Shown piece by piece: positions 26,313 to 36,394 of a stretch of DNA of 64,000 nt; within the stretch, counting starts at the first letter, position 1; the number at the start of each line of letters is the position of its first letter. The position numbers were made by a program, and so were the translations under genes. The notes beneath the pieces were generated by a model that had not been told where the DNA came from, made no database searches, and was given only the letters and a program-made list of their open reading frames with translations. The DNA comes from Caldivirga sp. MU80 (lineage in GTDB: Archaea > Thermoproteota > Thermoprotei > Thermoproteales > Thermocladiaceae): positions 26,475 through 90,474 of the forward strand of contig NZ_LCTF01000005.1 of NCBI RefSeq assembly GCF_001663375.1, in the 5' to 3' direction.

Positions 26313-27125
26313 CTACTTCTCAACGCCAATGGAGTTAAGTATCATGTTGGCCATAGCCCCAAAGCCCCTACTCAAGTGTTCAAGGTCCTTTAGGGCATGG
26401 GCGGCCAGTGTCATTATGCCCTCACGCACGTAAACCTTAACCTCACTCCACAACTCCTCCTCAGGGTCACTCATACCGTTAAGTACCCTTAGTAGGGGTG
26501 GTTCACGCCAATTGAGTTCCTTATCGCTGGTGAACACTATGGGTCCGCTTAGGTTGAAGCCCATTAGGTCGCTTCTCCTGTTAACGTTGAGGAAGTAGGT
26601 TAACCTTAATCCATGGCTTAGTGGGCTTAGGAACTTAACAGTGCTTGAAAGCCTAAACACGTCGCTTAGCCGCTCCCTACCGTGATTGGCGATGATATCC
26701 ATAATCCCTCTAAGCAGGTCTGAGTCAACTCTGAATAAGTGGGTTTCAACAAGCCCATTGGGCATTACGAAGACTGACAATGGGCCATTATCCATGAGTG
26801 CCTTGAAGACGTCGACAGTCACGTTGGGTGTATCGCATGGTGAAAAAACCAACACACCACCCAGTGTGGATGCCGAATCCACCCCAGCCAACACACCCCT
26901 AAGCCGCTCACTATCCTTAATCACCCTTAGGCCCATTTTAACGTACTTCTCGTAGTTAACCCCAGCCGCTATGACCACGTTGTTGAAGATTGTCGCCTGC
27001 CTAATAATCCTCATTATCATGGGCTCCCCGTTAAATGGGAATAGGCACTTATCCACGCTACCTGAATCGCCAAGTTGAAACCTCCTCGACCCCCCACCCG
27101 CAAGGATGACTAACGTCGACTCCAT
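26313..27125 (-). CDS. mobA: MobA-like molybdenum cofactor nucleotidyltransferase
   Basis: 270 residues. The N-terminal nucleotide motif is LAGGGSRRFQ at about residues 8-17, followed by DKCLFPFNGEPM, RGVLAGVDSA and FSPCDTPNV (the metal-binding Asp). MobA attaches GMP to molybdopterin. The C-terminal 70 residues extend past the usual domain and are helical (LEHLSRGFGAMANMI). It lies 64 bp upstream of moeA on the same strand. Confidence 0.82.
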   Translation of the reverse strand: MESTLVILAGGGSRRFQLGDSGSVDKCLFPFNGEPMIMRIIRQATIFNNVVIAAGVNYEKYVKMGLRVIKDSERLRGVLAGVDSASTLGGVLVFSPCDTPNVTVDVFKALMDNGPLSVFVMPNGLVETHLFRVDSDLLRGIMDIIANHGRERLSDVFRLSSTVKFLSPLSHGLRLTYFLNVNRRSDLMGFNLSGPIVFTSDKELNWREPPLLRVLNGMSDPEEELWSEVKVYVREGIMTLAAHALKDLEHLSRGFGAMANMILNSIGVEK

Positions 27126-27216
27126 GCCTGGCTATAGGTATATGGCGCCGCTTATAAGCAGCACCCTCATGCCGGCTGGGCATAAAGCTTATTTGTAGGT
27201 TAAGGTGCAGGTGGTT

Positions 27217-27828
27217 ATGGCAATCTATCACCTAAAGACCCCCATCAGTGACCAGGACGTTGAAAGGTTAAACATTGGTGACACGGTTTACGTCAGCGGA
27301 ATCCTAGTCAGCGCCCGTGACGCAGCCCACGTTAGGATGGTTGAGGCGATTAGGAGGGGTGAGGCCCTGCCTGTTGACCTAAGGGGAGGTGTCATATACC
27401 ATGCAGGCCCCGTTGCTGTCAAGGAGGGTGAATCCTGGAGGATAATAAGCATGGGGCCAACTACCAGTGCCAGGATGGAGGAGTTCGAGCCGGAGGTCAT
27501 TGAGAAGCTTGGGGTTAAGCTGGTGATAGGGAAGGGGGGCATGGGGTCCAGGACCACCGAGGCCATGAGGAGGTTTAAGGCGGCATACTTGATATTCACT
27601 GGTGGTGCAGGTGTATTGGCTGCCAGAGCCATTAAGAGGGTTTTGGGGGTTCACTGGCTTGACTTAGGCGCAGCGGAGGCTATGTGGATTCTTGAGGTTG
27701 AGGAGTTCGGCCCATTAACAGTGATAATAGACTCAAAGGGCAACAACTACTACGAGGACCTGAGGAGGAAGGCTAGGGAGAGGGTTGATGAGGCGGCCAG
27801 GGAGGTGTTGGGTAGTGTCCCACGTTAA
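27217..27828 (+). CDS. fumB: Fumarate hydratase class I, beta (C-terminal) subunit
   Basis: 203 residues from ATG 27217 (MAIYHLKTPI), with alternative upstream GTG. Segments GDTVYVSGILVSARDAAH, IYHAGPVA, SMGPTTSARM, KGGMGSRTTEAM and YLIFTGGAGVLAA are typical of the swivelling beta subunit that closes over the iron-sulfur subunit. Together with the next gene it hydrates fumarate to malate in the citric acid cycle. Confidence 0.92.
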   Translation: MAIYHLKTPISDQDVERLNIGDTVYVSGILVSARDAAHVRMVEAIRRGEALPVDLRGGVIYHAGPVAVKEGESWRIISMGPTTSARMEEFEPEVIEKLGVKLVIGKGGMGSRTTEAMRRFKAAYLIFTGGAGVLAARAIKRVLGVHWLDLGAAEAMWILEVEEFGPLTVIIDSKGNNYYEDLRRKARERVDEAAREVLGSVPR

Positions 27829-27881
27829 CGCCGTAGGTGAGTTAGGGGAAGTCTTATTAATGCTGGGGGGTGAAGTGAGGC

Positions 27882-28763
27882 ATGCCGGTTAAGCTTGAGG
27901 ATGCCGTTAAGGAGGCGGCTAAGGAGATAGTAAAAATGGCCAGTGTGTCCCCGGCCCTTGACGTCAAGAACGCGATTAAGGGTTCACTTAACATTGAGAC
28001 CCATGAACCCAGTAGGGTTCAGTTAAATGCAATACTCGAGAACATTAACCTAGCTGAGAATTACAAGGCTGCAGTCTGCCAGGACACGGGGGTGCCTACA
28101 TTCTTCATAAGGCTTGGTGACGGCTTCCCAATTAGAAGCAGGCTACTTCAAATATTAACGGAGGCTGTTAGGGAGGTCACTAAGGAACTACCCCTCAGGT
28201 CAAACACTGTTGACCCGGTTAGTGAGAAGAATAGCGGCGACAATACTGGTCTTGGGGTACCTGTCTTCGACATCGAACTCTTCGACGGTGATTACCTTGA
28301 AATGGTCTACACGCCGAAGGGTGGTGGAACAGAGCTACCCAGCAAGGCATTCGTGATACCACCCGGTAACGCCTGGGAGAAGCTACCTAAACTAGTGCTC
28401 GATGCCGTTGTTGACGCAGGTCCAATGCCCTGCCCACCCGTCATTGTTGGCGTTGGTATTGGGCCGTCGGTGGACGTGGCGGCTAAGTTGGCTAAGAAGG
28501 CTGCTGTGCTTAGGCCCATCGGCTCAAGGAACAGTAACCCAGATGTGGCTAAGCTTGAGGATGCGCTTCTAAGGGCTGTGAATAAACTGGGCATAGGTGC
28601 GCATGGCACTGGCGGCGTGGTCACGGCGCTTGACGTCCACATTGAATACGCCTATAGGCACCCAGCCACCTTCGCCGTGGGTATAGTGTTCTCCTGCTGG
28701 GCAACCAGGAGGGCGAGGGCTATTGTTCACCCCGACGGTAGCTTTGAGGTTAGGCCCCAGTGA
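27882..28763 (+). CDS. fumA: Fumarate hydratase class I, alpha (N-terminal, Fe-S) subunit
   Basis: 293 residues. The three cluster cysteines are in AVCQDTGVPTF (near 66), PMPCPPVIVGVG (near 185) and FSCWATRRAR (near 274). They hold the labile 4Fe-4S cluster that activates water. The gene follows the beta subunit by 53 bp, reversing the usual alpha-beta order. The separate-subunit form is usual in archaea. Confidence 0.92.
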   Translation: MPVKLEDAVKEAAKEIVKMASVSPALDVKNAIKGSLNIETHEPSRVQLNAILENINLAENYKAAVCQDTGVPTFFIRLGDGFPIRSRLLQILTEAVREVTKELPLRSNTVDPVSEKNSGDNTGLGVPVFDIELFDGDYLEMVYTPKGGGTELPSKAFVIPPGNAWEKLPKLVLDAVVDAGPMPCPPVIVGVGIGPSVDVAAKLAKKAAVLRPIGSRNSNPDVAKLEDALLRAVNKLGIGAHGTGGVVTALDVHIEYAYRHPATFAVGIVFSCWATRRARAIVHPDGSFEVRPQ

Positions 28764-28895
28764 TCGGCTACCTATTTACGTAAATGTAATGCATATTTTT
28801 ACTTATAAATTATACATGAGCTCAACGTCAATCCCATTAAGGATTTAGTAACCATAACGGTAAGTGTTATTAATCCAAGCTTCAGGGAGGCGCTC

Positions 28896-29747
28896 ATGGA
28901 GATGGAGTATAAGACCTTTAGGGGGAATTTAAAGATGCCCGTGATAGGCCTTGGGACGTGGGGAATAGGGGGTGGTTACTGGACCCCTGACTGTTCGCGT
29001 AAGGCTGAGTGGGTTGCCCTATTGAGAAGGGCCATTGAGTTTGGGTATAGGATGTTTGATACCGCCGAGATGTATGGTGGTGGCTGTAGTGAGGAGATTG
29101 TTGGGGCCGCCGTCTCCAGCTCCGGCTTACCTAGGGATGAATTCTTCATCATCAGTAAGGTTTGGCCTAACCACGCTTCCTACAATGACGTCCTTAAGAG
29201 CGCTAAGAACAGTGTCTCTAGGCTTGGAACCTACATCGACCTCTACCTACTCCACTGGCCCAGTAGGGAGGTTCCAATCTCCGAGACCATTAGGGCCTTT
29301 GAGAAGCTCATTGATGATGGCTTAATTAAATTCATGGGTGTTAGCAACTTCGACTCAAGGCTACTCATGGAGGCCATGGGCGCTGCTAAGAAGCATGAGG
29401 TTGTTGCTGATGAGGTTAAGTACAATCTTTCAGATAGGTTTGTTGAGAGGGATTTAATGCCAGTGGCCGTGAGGGAGAACATAGCCATAATAGCCTACAG
29501 CCCATTGGGCACAGGTTCACTGCTAAACCCATCATCAAAGGGCTTTGAGGTGTTGAGTAGAGTAGCCTCAAAGTACGGTAAGACACCGGCCCAGGTGGCC
29601 CTAAACTGGCTAATAGGTAAACCAAACACAGTGGCCATACCCAAGGCCACTAGTGAAAAGCACCTAAGGGAGAACCTGGAGGCATTGGGGTGGAGGTTAA
29701 GCCAGGAGGATGTGGAGCAGTTGGAGCAGGCATACCCAATAACTTGA
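28896..29747 (+). CDS. Aldo-keto reductase
   Basis: 283 residues, a complete (beta/alpha)8 barrel. The catalytic tetrad is visible: Asp and Tyr in MFDTAEMYGGG (near 51-56), Lys in ISKVW (near 86) and His in LYLLHWP (near 117). GVSNF, AYSPLGTGSL and AIPKATSEKH bind NADP(H). An SD-like ggagg lies 5 bp before the ATG. Substrate unknown. Confidence 0.9.
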   Translation: MEMEYKTFRGNLKMPVIGLGTWGIGGGYWTPDCSRKAEWVALLRRAIEFGYRMFDTAEMYGGGCSEEIVGAAVSSSGLPRDEFFIISKVWPNHASYNDVLKSAKNSVSRLGTYIDLYLLHWPSREVPISETIRAFEKLIDDGLIKFMGVSNFDSRLLMEAMGAAKKHEVVADEVKYNLSDRFVERDLMPVAVRENIAIIAYSPLGTGSLLNPSSKGFEVLSRVASKYGKTPAQVALNWLIGKPNTVAIPKATSEKHLRENLEALGWRLSQEDVEQLEQAYPIT

Positions 29748-29782
29748 AGTAACACTTAAAACACGAGTATCAAGGGCTCGGT

Positions 29783-30646
29783 GTGAGGTTGATTAAACTA
29801 TCCGGTGAGGGCCTATCCTCAGGTGAAGTCAGTGAGGGGGAGCTTGGTGGTGTTGGTAAGCCATACGTTGCCGTTATAGGTGGTTCGGGGCTTTACGACC
29901 CAGGCATCTTCGAGGAGCCCGTTGAGGTGCAGATCCATACACCCTACGGCCTACCCAGCGATAACATTGTAGTGGGTAGGGTTAGGGGGGAGTGGGTTGC
30001 CTTCCTCCCTAGGCATGGACGTGGGCACAGGTACCCACCGCATAAGATCCCCTACAGGGCTAACATATGGGCCCTCAGGGCGTTGGGGGTTAGGGTGATA
30101 CTCTCCATAAGCGCAGTGGGTAGTTTAAGGCAGGACTACGCCCCAGGCGACTTCGTCGTACCCGACCAATTCGTCGACATGACTAAGGGCAGGGAGTACA
30201 CGTTCTACGATGGCCCCAGGGTTTGCCACGTTCAAATAGGCCTCGAGCCCTTCAACAACGACCTTAGGAGGCTGATTATAGAGACTGCCTCAAAGTACAA
30301 TAGGACGCATGACTCAGGGTGCTACATATGCATTGAGGGGCCCAGGTTCAGCACTAAGGCTGAGTCCAGGATTTGGAGGGATGTCTACGGATGCGACATA
30401 ATAGGCATGACGCTGGTACCCGAGGTTAACCTCGCCAGGGAGTTGGGCATGTGCTATGCGCTCCTGGCCATGGTGACCGACTACGACATATGGGTCCCCC
30501 ACCAGCCCGTTACGGCTGAGTTGGTTGAGAGGATTATGGGTGAGAAGCTTGACTTGGCTAAGAGGGTTATGACCGAGGTCATACCCAGGATACCTAAGGA
30601 CATACACGTTAAGTGCCAGGAGGCCCTGAAGGACGCGTGCATTTAG
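29783..30646 (+). CDS. mtnP: S-methyl-5'-thioadenosine phosphorylase
   Basis: 287 residues from GTG 29783. Signature segments: [13 protein letters not shown] (phosphate loop, near 29), [40 protein letters not shown] and [16 protein letters not shown], then TDYDIW with the purine-site Asp. It splits methylthioadenosine into adenine and methylthioribose-1-phosphate (purine salvage). Several cysteines near the C-terminus ([15 protein letters not shown]) suit the disulfides known in crenarchaeal homologues. Its end overlaps the convergent truD gene by 4 bp. Confidence 0.92.
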   Translation: MRLIKLSGEGLSSGEVSEGELGGVGKPYVAVIGGSGLYDPGIFEEPVEVQIHTPYGLPSDNIVVGRVRGEWVAFLPRHGRGHRYPPHKIPYRANIWALRALGVRVILSISAVGSLRQDYAPGDFVVPDQFVDMTKGREYTFYDGPRVCHVQIGLEPFNNDLRRLIIETASKYNRTHDSGCYICIEGPRFSTKAESRIWRDVYGCDIIGMTLVPEVNLARELGMCYALLAMVTDYDIWVPHQPVTAELVERIMGEKLDLAKRVMTEVIPRIPKDIHVKCQEALKDACI

Positions 30647-31986
30647 AAGGTTAACTCAGGGTTGCTCGGCTTCATGAACTCCCTAAGTAGCGTTGTGGCG
30701 TAGTTGCCCTTGGGCAGCCTGAAGATTAACCTAGCCTCATTGCCATTTATCGTGATCAACTTTATGATTGGAGCGACGCTAAGCCACCTAACCCCACCGG
30801 CCGTGGCTAACTTAGGCATTTCACTAACCCTGAAGTCGCTTGGCTCAACGCCCTCAGCCCTAAGCACGCTCAGCTCAAGCTCACCCTGAATTCCATTACT
30901 AAACCTGCTGCCGTAACCCACCAGGTGCCCAACAACCGTCGCCCTACCCCTGGCTATGGCTGAGTTAACCCTATCAACCATTGAACCCTCAACCCTAATC
31001 ACGTTACCTGTGGGTAATCCATGCTCATCAAGCAGCATTATTAAGTCACCCTCAACAGCCCTATTAATCGGAATACCCCTACCAATCCTTAGGCTTAGGG
31101 CCTTGTTGAATAGGTAGGATTGGTAAGCCTCAACGTACAGTTTAAGTAGGTTCACCGGTAGCTTGCCTAGGGCATTCATGTAGTTGCCTGGGTCAGTCAC
31201 CAGCTGCCTCAGGATTAGCCTCTCGGGTAGGTACTTTATGCTCCTTGGCATTAACTCAAGGGCCTTAGCGTAATCACCCCTACCAGCCAGCTCCCTAGCC
31301 CTCTTAACCACCTCATCCTCATGCGGGTAAGCCCTAGCCACTAGTTCGTTCACGGCACCTTCGAAGTCACCCAGCACAATCATTTTGCCGATTATGTGCG
31401 AGTTCGGCCTCCTCAACCCAAACCTCTGGTAGCCGTAGTATGACGGCAACCCCCTCTCCAACACATACCTAGTGACGCAGTCGAAGATTGACCCATCACC
31501 GTTAATGCCCCTAACCACAACCGTGAATTCATTACCCCAAATCTCCCTCGGCGTGAATGGCCTATCCATGGAGAAGTAGCCCATCACCTTAACCCTAGGC
31601 CCCAGGTCCACGCCACTTAACTGAGCTGGTGCAACACCCCTGATTGAAATAATCTGTGATGTGACTGCCCCAGTGTCCTTCAACCCGCCGTAGGATATGT
31701 CCCTAAGCCTAACATTAAGCCTCCTACTCAACATGAGGACTAGGCTTATTGTGTCGAGCCTCCTCTTCTCAACAACCACCCAGGTGTATGGGCCTGGCCT
31801 CGGCTCTACCCTTAAGGGCCCCTTACCCGTCAATGTTGATGGCACAACATCCCCGTTAACTAAAACCTCCTCAACGATGAAGTCCTCTGGGCTACTCCTC
31901 AACCTACCCCCAACTCCCTCACAGTCACTGATGTAGTACTCCATCCCCACTAATAGGTCCAGCTGCGCTGCTGTGTGCCTTGGCAT
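30643..31986 (-). CDS. truD: tRNA pseudouridine synthase TruD
   Basis: 447 residues, archaeal length. The catalytic Asp is in [13 protein letters not shown] near residue 100; the TruD signature [15 protein letters not shown] lies near 182. A TruD insertion domain follows (residues about 215-330). The enzyme makes pseudouridine 13 in t[13 protein letters not shown] at 31941 is an alternative start. Confidence 0.9.
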   Translation of the reverse strand: MPRHTAAQLDLLVGMEYYISDCEGVGGRLRSSPEDFIVEEVLVNGDVVPSTLTGKGPLRVEPRPGPYTWVVVEKRRLDTISLVLMLSRRLNVRLRDISYGGLKDTGAVTSQIISIRGVAPAQLSGVDLGPRVKVMGYFSMDRPFTPREIWGNEFTVVVRGINGDGSIFDCVTRYVLERGLPSYYGYQRFGLRRPNSHIIGKMIVLGDFEGAVNELVARAYPHEDEVVKRARELAGRGDYAKALELMPRSIKYLPERLILRQLVTDPGNYMNALGKLPVNLLKLYVEAYQSYLFNKALSLRIGRGIPINRAVEGDLIMLLDEHGLPTGNVIRVEGSMVDRVNSAIARGRATVVGHLVGYGSRFSNGIQGELELSVLRAEGVEPSDFRVSEMPKLATAGGVRWLSVAPIIKLITINGNEARLIFRLPKGNYATTLLREFMKPSNPELTF

Positions 31987-32026
31987 TTGGGCAGTGGGCC
32001 TTATGCCACCGGTGAATTAAGGTTAT

Positions 32027-32917
32027 CTACACGTCCACCGATAGACCCAGGCCGCCCAGCACCCTGCTTAACCCGTAGAGCATGGATGAGTATATTGCCA
32101 TTGATACATCAGTAACCACGTTAAACTCCTCAAGCCTCCCACCTAGGTTGAATAGGTTTGTCCCGAGGGATAGGATACCCCTAATGTCGTTGATAAGCGA
32201 TGGGTTTATTGATGCCGTTAGGTTCTGGGACGCCAGCCAATTGGCCATGGCCACGACGTATATTGGGGTTACGAGACCCAGCGAGAACAGTAAACCGCCA
32301 ACCCACCTAACCTGCCTAATGGGTATTAGGCTGGCTCCAAGGGCCGCTAGCTGGGAGGCGTAGCTGGATATTATGGATAGGTAGTAGAGCATGTAGGTGT
32401 TCATTAAGGCCCACTCGGCCTGCCAGGTGAAGTACCTTGAGATGTCGTTGAGGTAGTAGCCCACCGGTGAGACGAAGGGCAGTAGGGTTAGCGTCACCTC
32501 AGCCACATACAACTGAGTCATTGACCTAATCAGGGCGTTAGCCATACTGCCGAACACCAATAAGGCGGCACCAGGGTTAATGATGGGTTCATTGGTGGTT
32601 AACTTAACCGTGACGCAATGGTATGGGTAAACCACTGAGCATTGAAGCTCATCAACACTGTGGGTTACATAACCCACCTTGAGGTTTAACCCACCCAGCA
32701 CGATACCTATTAGCCTATCCTCATTACTCATCATTAAAACCGCCGCAATGTACATTAGAAATCCCATTAAGGTATCGAGAATGTGAACCTCACCCACCCT
32801 CCTCATCAATGCATTACCCCTACTTATCAGCACGTACCCATAGGCTATGTTTAACACTGCACCGAGCAGCGCAATACATGACCCATAGTAGCCTGGGCAA
32901 ATCATTAAACTCACCAA
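32027..32917 (-). CDS. Membrane protein, unknown function
   Basis: 296 residues with about seven hydrophobic segments and a large loop containing CSVVYPYHC in the middle. No motif recognised. It is divergent from the pilin-like gene, about 100 bp apart, so a link to pilus or surface assembly is possible but unsupported by sequence. Confidence 0.6.
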   Translation of the reverse strand: MVSLMICPGYYGSCIALLGAVLNIAYGYVLISRGNALMRRVGEVHILDTLMGFLMYIAAVLMMSNEDRLIGIVLGGLNLKVGYVTHSVDELQCSVVYPYHCVTVKLTTNEPIINPGAALLVFGSMANALIRSMTQLYVAEVTLTLLPFVSPVGYYLNDISRYFTWQAEWALMNTYMLYYLSIISSYASQLAALGASLIPIRQVRWVGGLLFSLGLVTPIYVVAMANWLASQNLTASINPSLINDIRGILSLGTNLFNLGGRLEEFNVVTDVSMAIYSSMLYGLSRVLGGLGLSVDV

Positions 32918-33017
32918 GGCCCTGCACCCATGGGCCTACTGCAGGTAGGGTGATGGATAGGTTAACATCACCCTACCTGGACCCTAGTTAACTTAACCAA
33001 AAGCCCACACTGCACCT

Positions 33018-33428
33018 ATGAGGAGTGGGTTAAGTAACATAGTCTGGACTATAATAGGGGTTGTGTTATCTGTAATAGTGGCGGCGATACTGTGGGTCTT
33101 CGTTTCAAACAGCATGGGTTCTTACAGCCAACTGCTTGTAAGCGCCAGTGAGGTGACCCCAAGTATGATACAGGCAACGGTGAAGAACATGGGCTTAGGC
33201 TCTGTGACTATACTGGGTTTTAACATAACTAACCAAGATGGGGGCCAAGTATCCTGTTACCTAACCAACGCATACGTCGATGGGGTGGCCGTGAGCTTAA
33301 CGAACCCCATAGTGCTGAAGGGAGGTGACCAACTGGTGGTTGATGCAGAGGGCTCGGGCTGCGTCTACGCATACTACGTAATAGTGAAGACCAGTGATGG
33401 CTACTATAGCACTGTTGTGAACGCCTAA
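33018..33428 (+). CDS. Type IV pilin-like surface protein
   Basis: 136 residues. A short basic N-terminus (MRSGLSN) precedes one hydrophobic helix (IVWTIIGVVLSVIVAAILWVF), then a beta-rich domain with two cysteines. This resembles class III signal/archaeal pilins, where the hydrophobic helix forms the filament core and the cleavage site lies just before it. The next gene follows after 11 bp. Confidence 0.6.
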   Translation: MRSGLSNIVWTIIGVVLSVIVAAILWVFVSNSMGSYSQLLVSASEVTPSMIQATVKNMGLGSVTILGFNITNQDGGQVSCYLTNAYVDGVAVSLTNPIVLKGGDQLVVDAEGSGCVYAYYVIVKTSDGYYSTVVNA

Positions 33429-33439
33429 GGGGCTGGGCA

Positions 33440-34204
33440 ATGGTTAAGGGGAGTGGTCAATTAAACCTATTCATTCTTCCATCATCACAACCGATAACTA
33501 GGGGTATAGTCACTTGGAGGTACAGCCCAAGATGCAGCTTAATGGGCGTAAACCTACCCCTAGAGGATGAGGATAGGTTAATAATAACCAGGCTGGCCCT
33601 AGAGTACGGCTTCATGGTTAAGTCAAGTAGCCTAGGTGACGTCAGCAACTTCATCAGCGGGTGTGAGGGTTTAGTATGCCAGGCGTTGAGGGTTGTTGAC
33701 GTTGAACCCCCTGGCACATTAAACGGTGAATGCTTCACGGTACCAATACCACCCATTGAACCAACCTCCACGATACTCGGCTTAACACTGGCGTTACCGT
33801 TAACCAGGGTTATGAGGGGGCCTGTGGTTTACGAGGTCTTCAGCGACAGGTGGTTTAGGCTTAAGGACCTACTCCTATACCTCAAATTGAGGGGAGCCAA
33901 TCTAAACATTTACACCACTCATAATGCAAATGAGGATGTATCCCTCTTCAACAGGGTGTTTAAAGGTAAAGGTAGGTTAAGTATTGAAGTACCCATTAGT
34001 AACAACAACAGTAGGCACTTAATTGAACGTATAGCCGGTAGGATTAGGGAACTGGCCGGTGGTGATGAGGTACCCCTTAGGGCTTTAGTGGACCTAGGGG
34101 TGCCTATTAATGATGTGAATAGGTTAATAATGTTTGGTGCCGCCCACCTTGAAGTGAGCAATGGTGTTCTTGTGCTTAGGCTTAACGATGAAGCTAGGAG
34201 GTAG
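33440..34204 (+). CDS. Hypothetical protein downstream of pilin
   Basis: 254 residues, soluble, no motif recognised. It contains several cysteines in the first half (CSLM, CEGLVC, GECF) and a helical C-terminus with a possible winged-helix end (LRALVDLGVPINDVNRLIMFG). It is 11 bp after the pilin-like gene, so one operon. The stop abuts rpo10, which converges on it. Confidence 0.55.
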   Translation: MVKGSGQLNLFILPSSQPITRGIVTWRYSPRCSLMGVNLPLEDEDRLIITRLALEYGFMVKSSSLGDVSNFISGCEGLVCQALRVVDVEPPGTLNGECFTVPIPPIEPTSTILGLTLALPLTRVMRGPVVYEVFSDRWFRLKDLLLYLKLRGANLNIYTTHNANEDVSLFNRVFKGKGRLSIEVPISNNNSRHLIERIAGRIRELAGGDEVPLRALVDLGVPINDVNRLIMFGAAHLEVSNGVLVLRLNDEARR

Positions 34205-34408
34205 TTACTTCTCGATTAGGCTATAGGGCAGTACCTGGTTAATCAACTCCACATGAGCCATTAGGGTCCTCCTACAGCAGTACCTCGTCACACCCAGGTC
34301 ATCGAGGACCTTCTTAGGGTCTTCGCCGGCCAAGACCCTATTCTTAAATGGCTCCCATAAGTGGCCAAGAGGCTTCCCACAGGTCCAACACCTAATGGGC
34401 ACTATCAT
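34205..34408 (-). CDS. rpo10: RNA polymerase subunit Rpo10 (RpoN)
   Basis: 67 residues. [12 protein letters not shown] at the N-terminus and YCCRR near 43 form the zinc-binding CxxC...CC of Rpb10-type subunits, which help assemble Rpo3/Rpo11. Normally this gene directly follows rps9 in archaea; here anmK lies between. Confidence 0.95.
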   Translation of the reverse strand: MIVPIRCWTCGKPLGHLWEPFKNRVLAGEDPKKVLDDLGVTRYCCRRTLMAHVELINQVLPYSLIEK

Positions 34409-34431
34409 TACCCCAACCTCAGCGTCAGTTG

Positions 34432-35613
34432 TTAATAAACCTTACCACAGGTTAATTTAAATGGGTTAAAGCCATCACACCTATCGTTGAATAGGGTTTG
34501 CCTAACCAACTCCCTATAGTTGCTACCCGGGATTATTTTACCCAGTAGTGCAGGTAAGCCGCCTGTGGCTGGTGTGTTACCGACCCTAAGATGAAGGGTC
34601 TCATTGGCGATTATTGCGAAGCCCAAGCCCTCCCTAGCCATATCATTGATCCCGTAATCCTCAAACCTCCTGAACTCGGCTACATCACTAAATAGGCCCC
34701 TTAGGTCATTCATCAGTACCGGGTTCCTTGATCCACCACCCCCAACTATGATCCTCCTTATCGGCCTTTTCACAAACCTCCTAACCTGGTCATGTATACT
34801 CTCCGCTGTGAAGCGTGTGACTGTTCTAACCAAGTCGTCGCCGCTGAATTCGCCTAGGTAAGGCATCACCCTACTCTTAACGTAGCTGAGTCCAAAGTAC
34901 TCCCGCCCGGTATTCTTGGGTGGTGGTATTGAGAAGTATTCGTCGCTCATTAAGTCCAGTAGAAGCTTATCAATCACCCTGCCACGTGAGGCGTGCAAGC
35001 CATCCTTATCGTAGGGTTCCCCGTAAAGTAACTCTGTTAATGTATTTATCAGTATGTTGCCTGGGCCCGTATCAAAGGCTATTATGCAATCCTCGCCGAC
35101 GTATGTTACGTTAGATATGCCACCGATGTTTATGGTTAATGTGCCTTCACCGAAGAGTATTGCATCACTCAATGCTATTAATGGTGCCCCTAATCCACCT
35201 GAGGCTAGGTCATTAGTCCTGAAGTCGTAGACGACGGTTTTATGCGTCATAGCGTAGAGCACTGATGCCTCACCTATCTGAAGGGTGCCATATTCCCTCC
35301 TACCCAGTGATGGCCCATGGTACACGGTGTAGCCTGAGTAAACTATGACGTCGTAATCGCTTGGCTCGTAATCCTTGGCTATGGAGTTAGCCAGGAACCT
35401 GCCTAATTCCCAGTGAACCCTACTAATGAATTCCGAGGTCACCTGGTTGAGTGAAGCCGCATGAATCATCATACTCCTTAAATCATTCGGATACGGATAG
35501 TAACTATACTTAAGTATCTTAAACCTGGTCCCTCTTCCACAACCCTCAAGCTCAATGAGGGATATGTCAGCCCCATCAGAGGAGGTACCGGTGACTATTG
35601 AGAGGAACCTCAT
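34432..35613 (-). CDS. anmK: Anhydro-N-acetylmuramic acid kinase-like protein
   Basis: 393 residues from ATG 35613, set by the TATA-like tttataaaaat about 25 bp upstream. AnmK/ASKHA features: [16 protein letters not shown] at the N-terminus (phosphate 1), [53 protein letters not shown] and [13 protein letters not shown]. In bacteria AnmK recycles murein sugars; archaea have no murein, so another anhydro- or amino-sugar substrate is likely. It is 23 bp upstream of rpo10 and interrupts the rps9-rpo10 order. Confidence 0.85.
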   Translation of the reverse strand: MRFLSIVTGTSSDGADISLIELEGCGRGTRFKILKYSYYPYPNDLRSMMIHAASLNQVTSEFISRVHWELGRFLANSIAKDYEPSDYDVIVYSGYTVYHGPSLGRREYGTLQIGEASVLYAMTHKTVVYDFRTNDLASGGLGAPLIALSDAILFGEGTLTINIGGISNVTYVGEDCIIAFDTGPGNILINTLTELLYGEPYDKDGLHASRGRVIDKLLLDLMSDEYFSIPPPKNTGREYFGLSYVKSRVMPYLGEFSGDDLVRTVTRFTAESIHDQVRRFVKRPIRRIIVGGGGSRNPVLMNDLRGLFSDVAEFRRFEDYGINDMAREGLGFAIIANETLHLRVGNTPATGGLPALLGKIIPGSNYRELVRQTLFNDRCDGFNPFKLTCGKVY

Positions 35614-35646
35614 AATGCAGCATACCTCATGAATTTTTATAAACAC

Positions 35647-35879
35647 TGCAGTGTAGCCTGAACCAACAGCAATCTGACCATGCCCTAAGTAGTTGCTAAC
35701 GTACAGTGAGGCGCAGTGAATTATAGTTCATCAAGGTCTTGGGTAAACTATGGATCTAGCCCACCGCGATGAACCGCTACGGAATCCAATGAGACTTGAG
35801 AAAGATTAGGCAAACGTTACTGTAATGTGCCCGGTATGTAAGGGTATCGTTAAGGTTAGGTTACTGTTAATGAGTAAGC
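35647..35879 (-). other. Gap between rps9 and anmK
   Basis: No gene recognised. On the minus strand it includes the anmK TATA box near 35637-35645. Some short inverted repeats are present, but I see no convincing small RNA. Confidence 0.35.
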
Positions 35880-36350
35880 TTACCTGTAGGCCTTCTGTCT
35901 CTTACTTCTAGCATGCTTTAGGCCTGGCTTCTTCGGCTCCGTCCTCCTCTCATCACCCTTAATCATGGTTGAATCGTACAGCATGTATAGGTCGAGTAAT
36001 TCCTTGCTCTGGAAGTACTCCACAAGCCCCCTCGCTATGGCCATCCTGACGGCTGACGCCTGCCCCATGAACCCACCACCCCTAACCACCACGTCTATGT
36101 CAACCTTGTTGACCAGGTCCTTACCTGCAAGCATCAAAGGCTCCATCATCTTAAGCCTAGCCACCTCCATGGGCCATATTGTCAACGGCACTCCATTAAC
36201 CCTAACCACGCCTGAACCAGGTTTAACCACAGCCCTCGCTATTGCCATTTTCCTCTTCCCAGTGGCTATAACAATCCTCCTACCGTTAACTTCCTGAACC
36301 TCCACGAATGGAATGGGCCTAATGGCCCTCTTCTCCCCCTCCTCAGCCAC
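35880..36350 (-). CDS. rps9: 30S ribosomal protein S9
   Basis: 156 residues. Contains the S9 hallmarks GKRKMAIARAVVKPGSGVVRVNG and the basic C-terminus ending LKHARSKRQKAYR that reaches the tRNA in the P site. The N-terminus has a short extra EEGEKRAIRPIPF stretch. L13, usually just upstream, is absent: the next gene upstream is UppP. Confidence 0.96.
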   Translation of the reverse strand: MAEEGEKRAIRPIPFVEVQEVNGRRIVIATGKRKMAIARAVVKPGSGVVRVNGVPLTIWPMEVARLKMMEPLMLAGKDLVNKVDIDVVVRGGGFMGQASAVRMAIARGLVEYFQSKELLDLYMLYDSTMIKGDERRTEPKKPGLKHARSKRQKAYR

Positions 36351-36394
36351 GCACCGCCATCCCCCGAGGCGTTAATAAGCTTTAGCTTGCGGCG

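Noticed and set aside
35700..35860. Possible box C/D small RNA between rps9 and anmK
   Set aside because: C-box-like cgatga and catgag strings are present but no matching D boxes at the required spacing.
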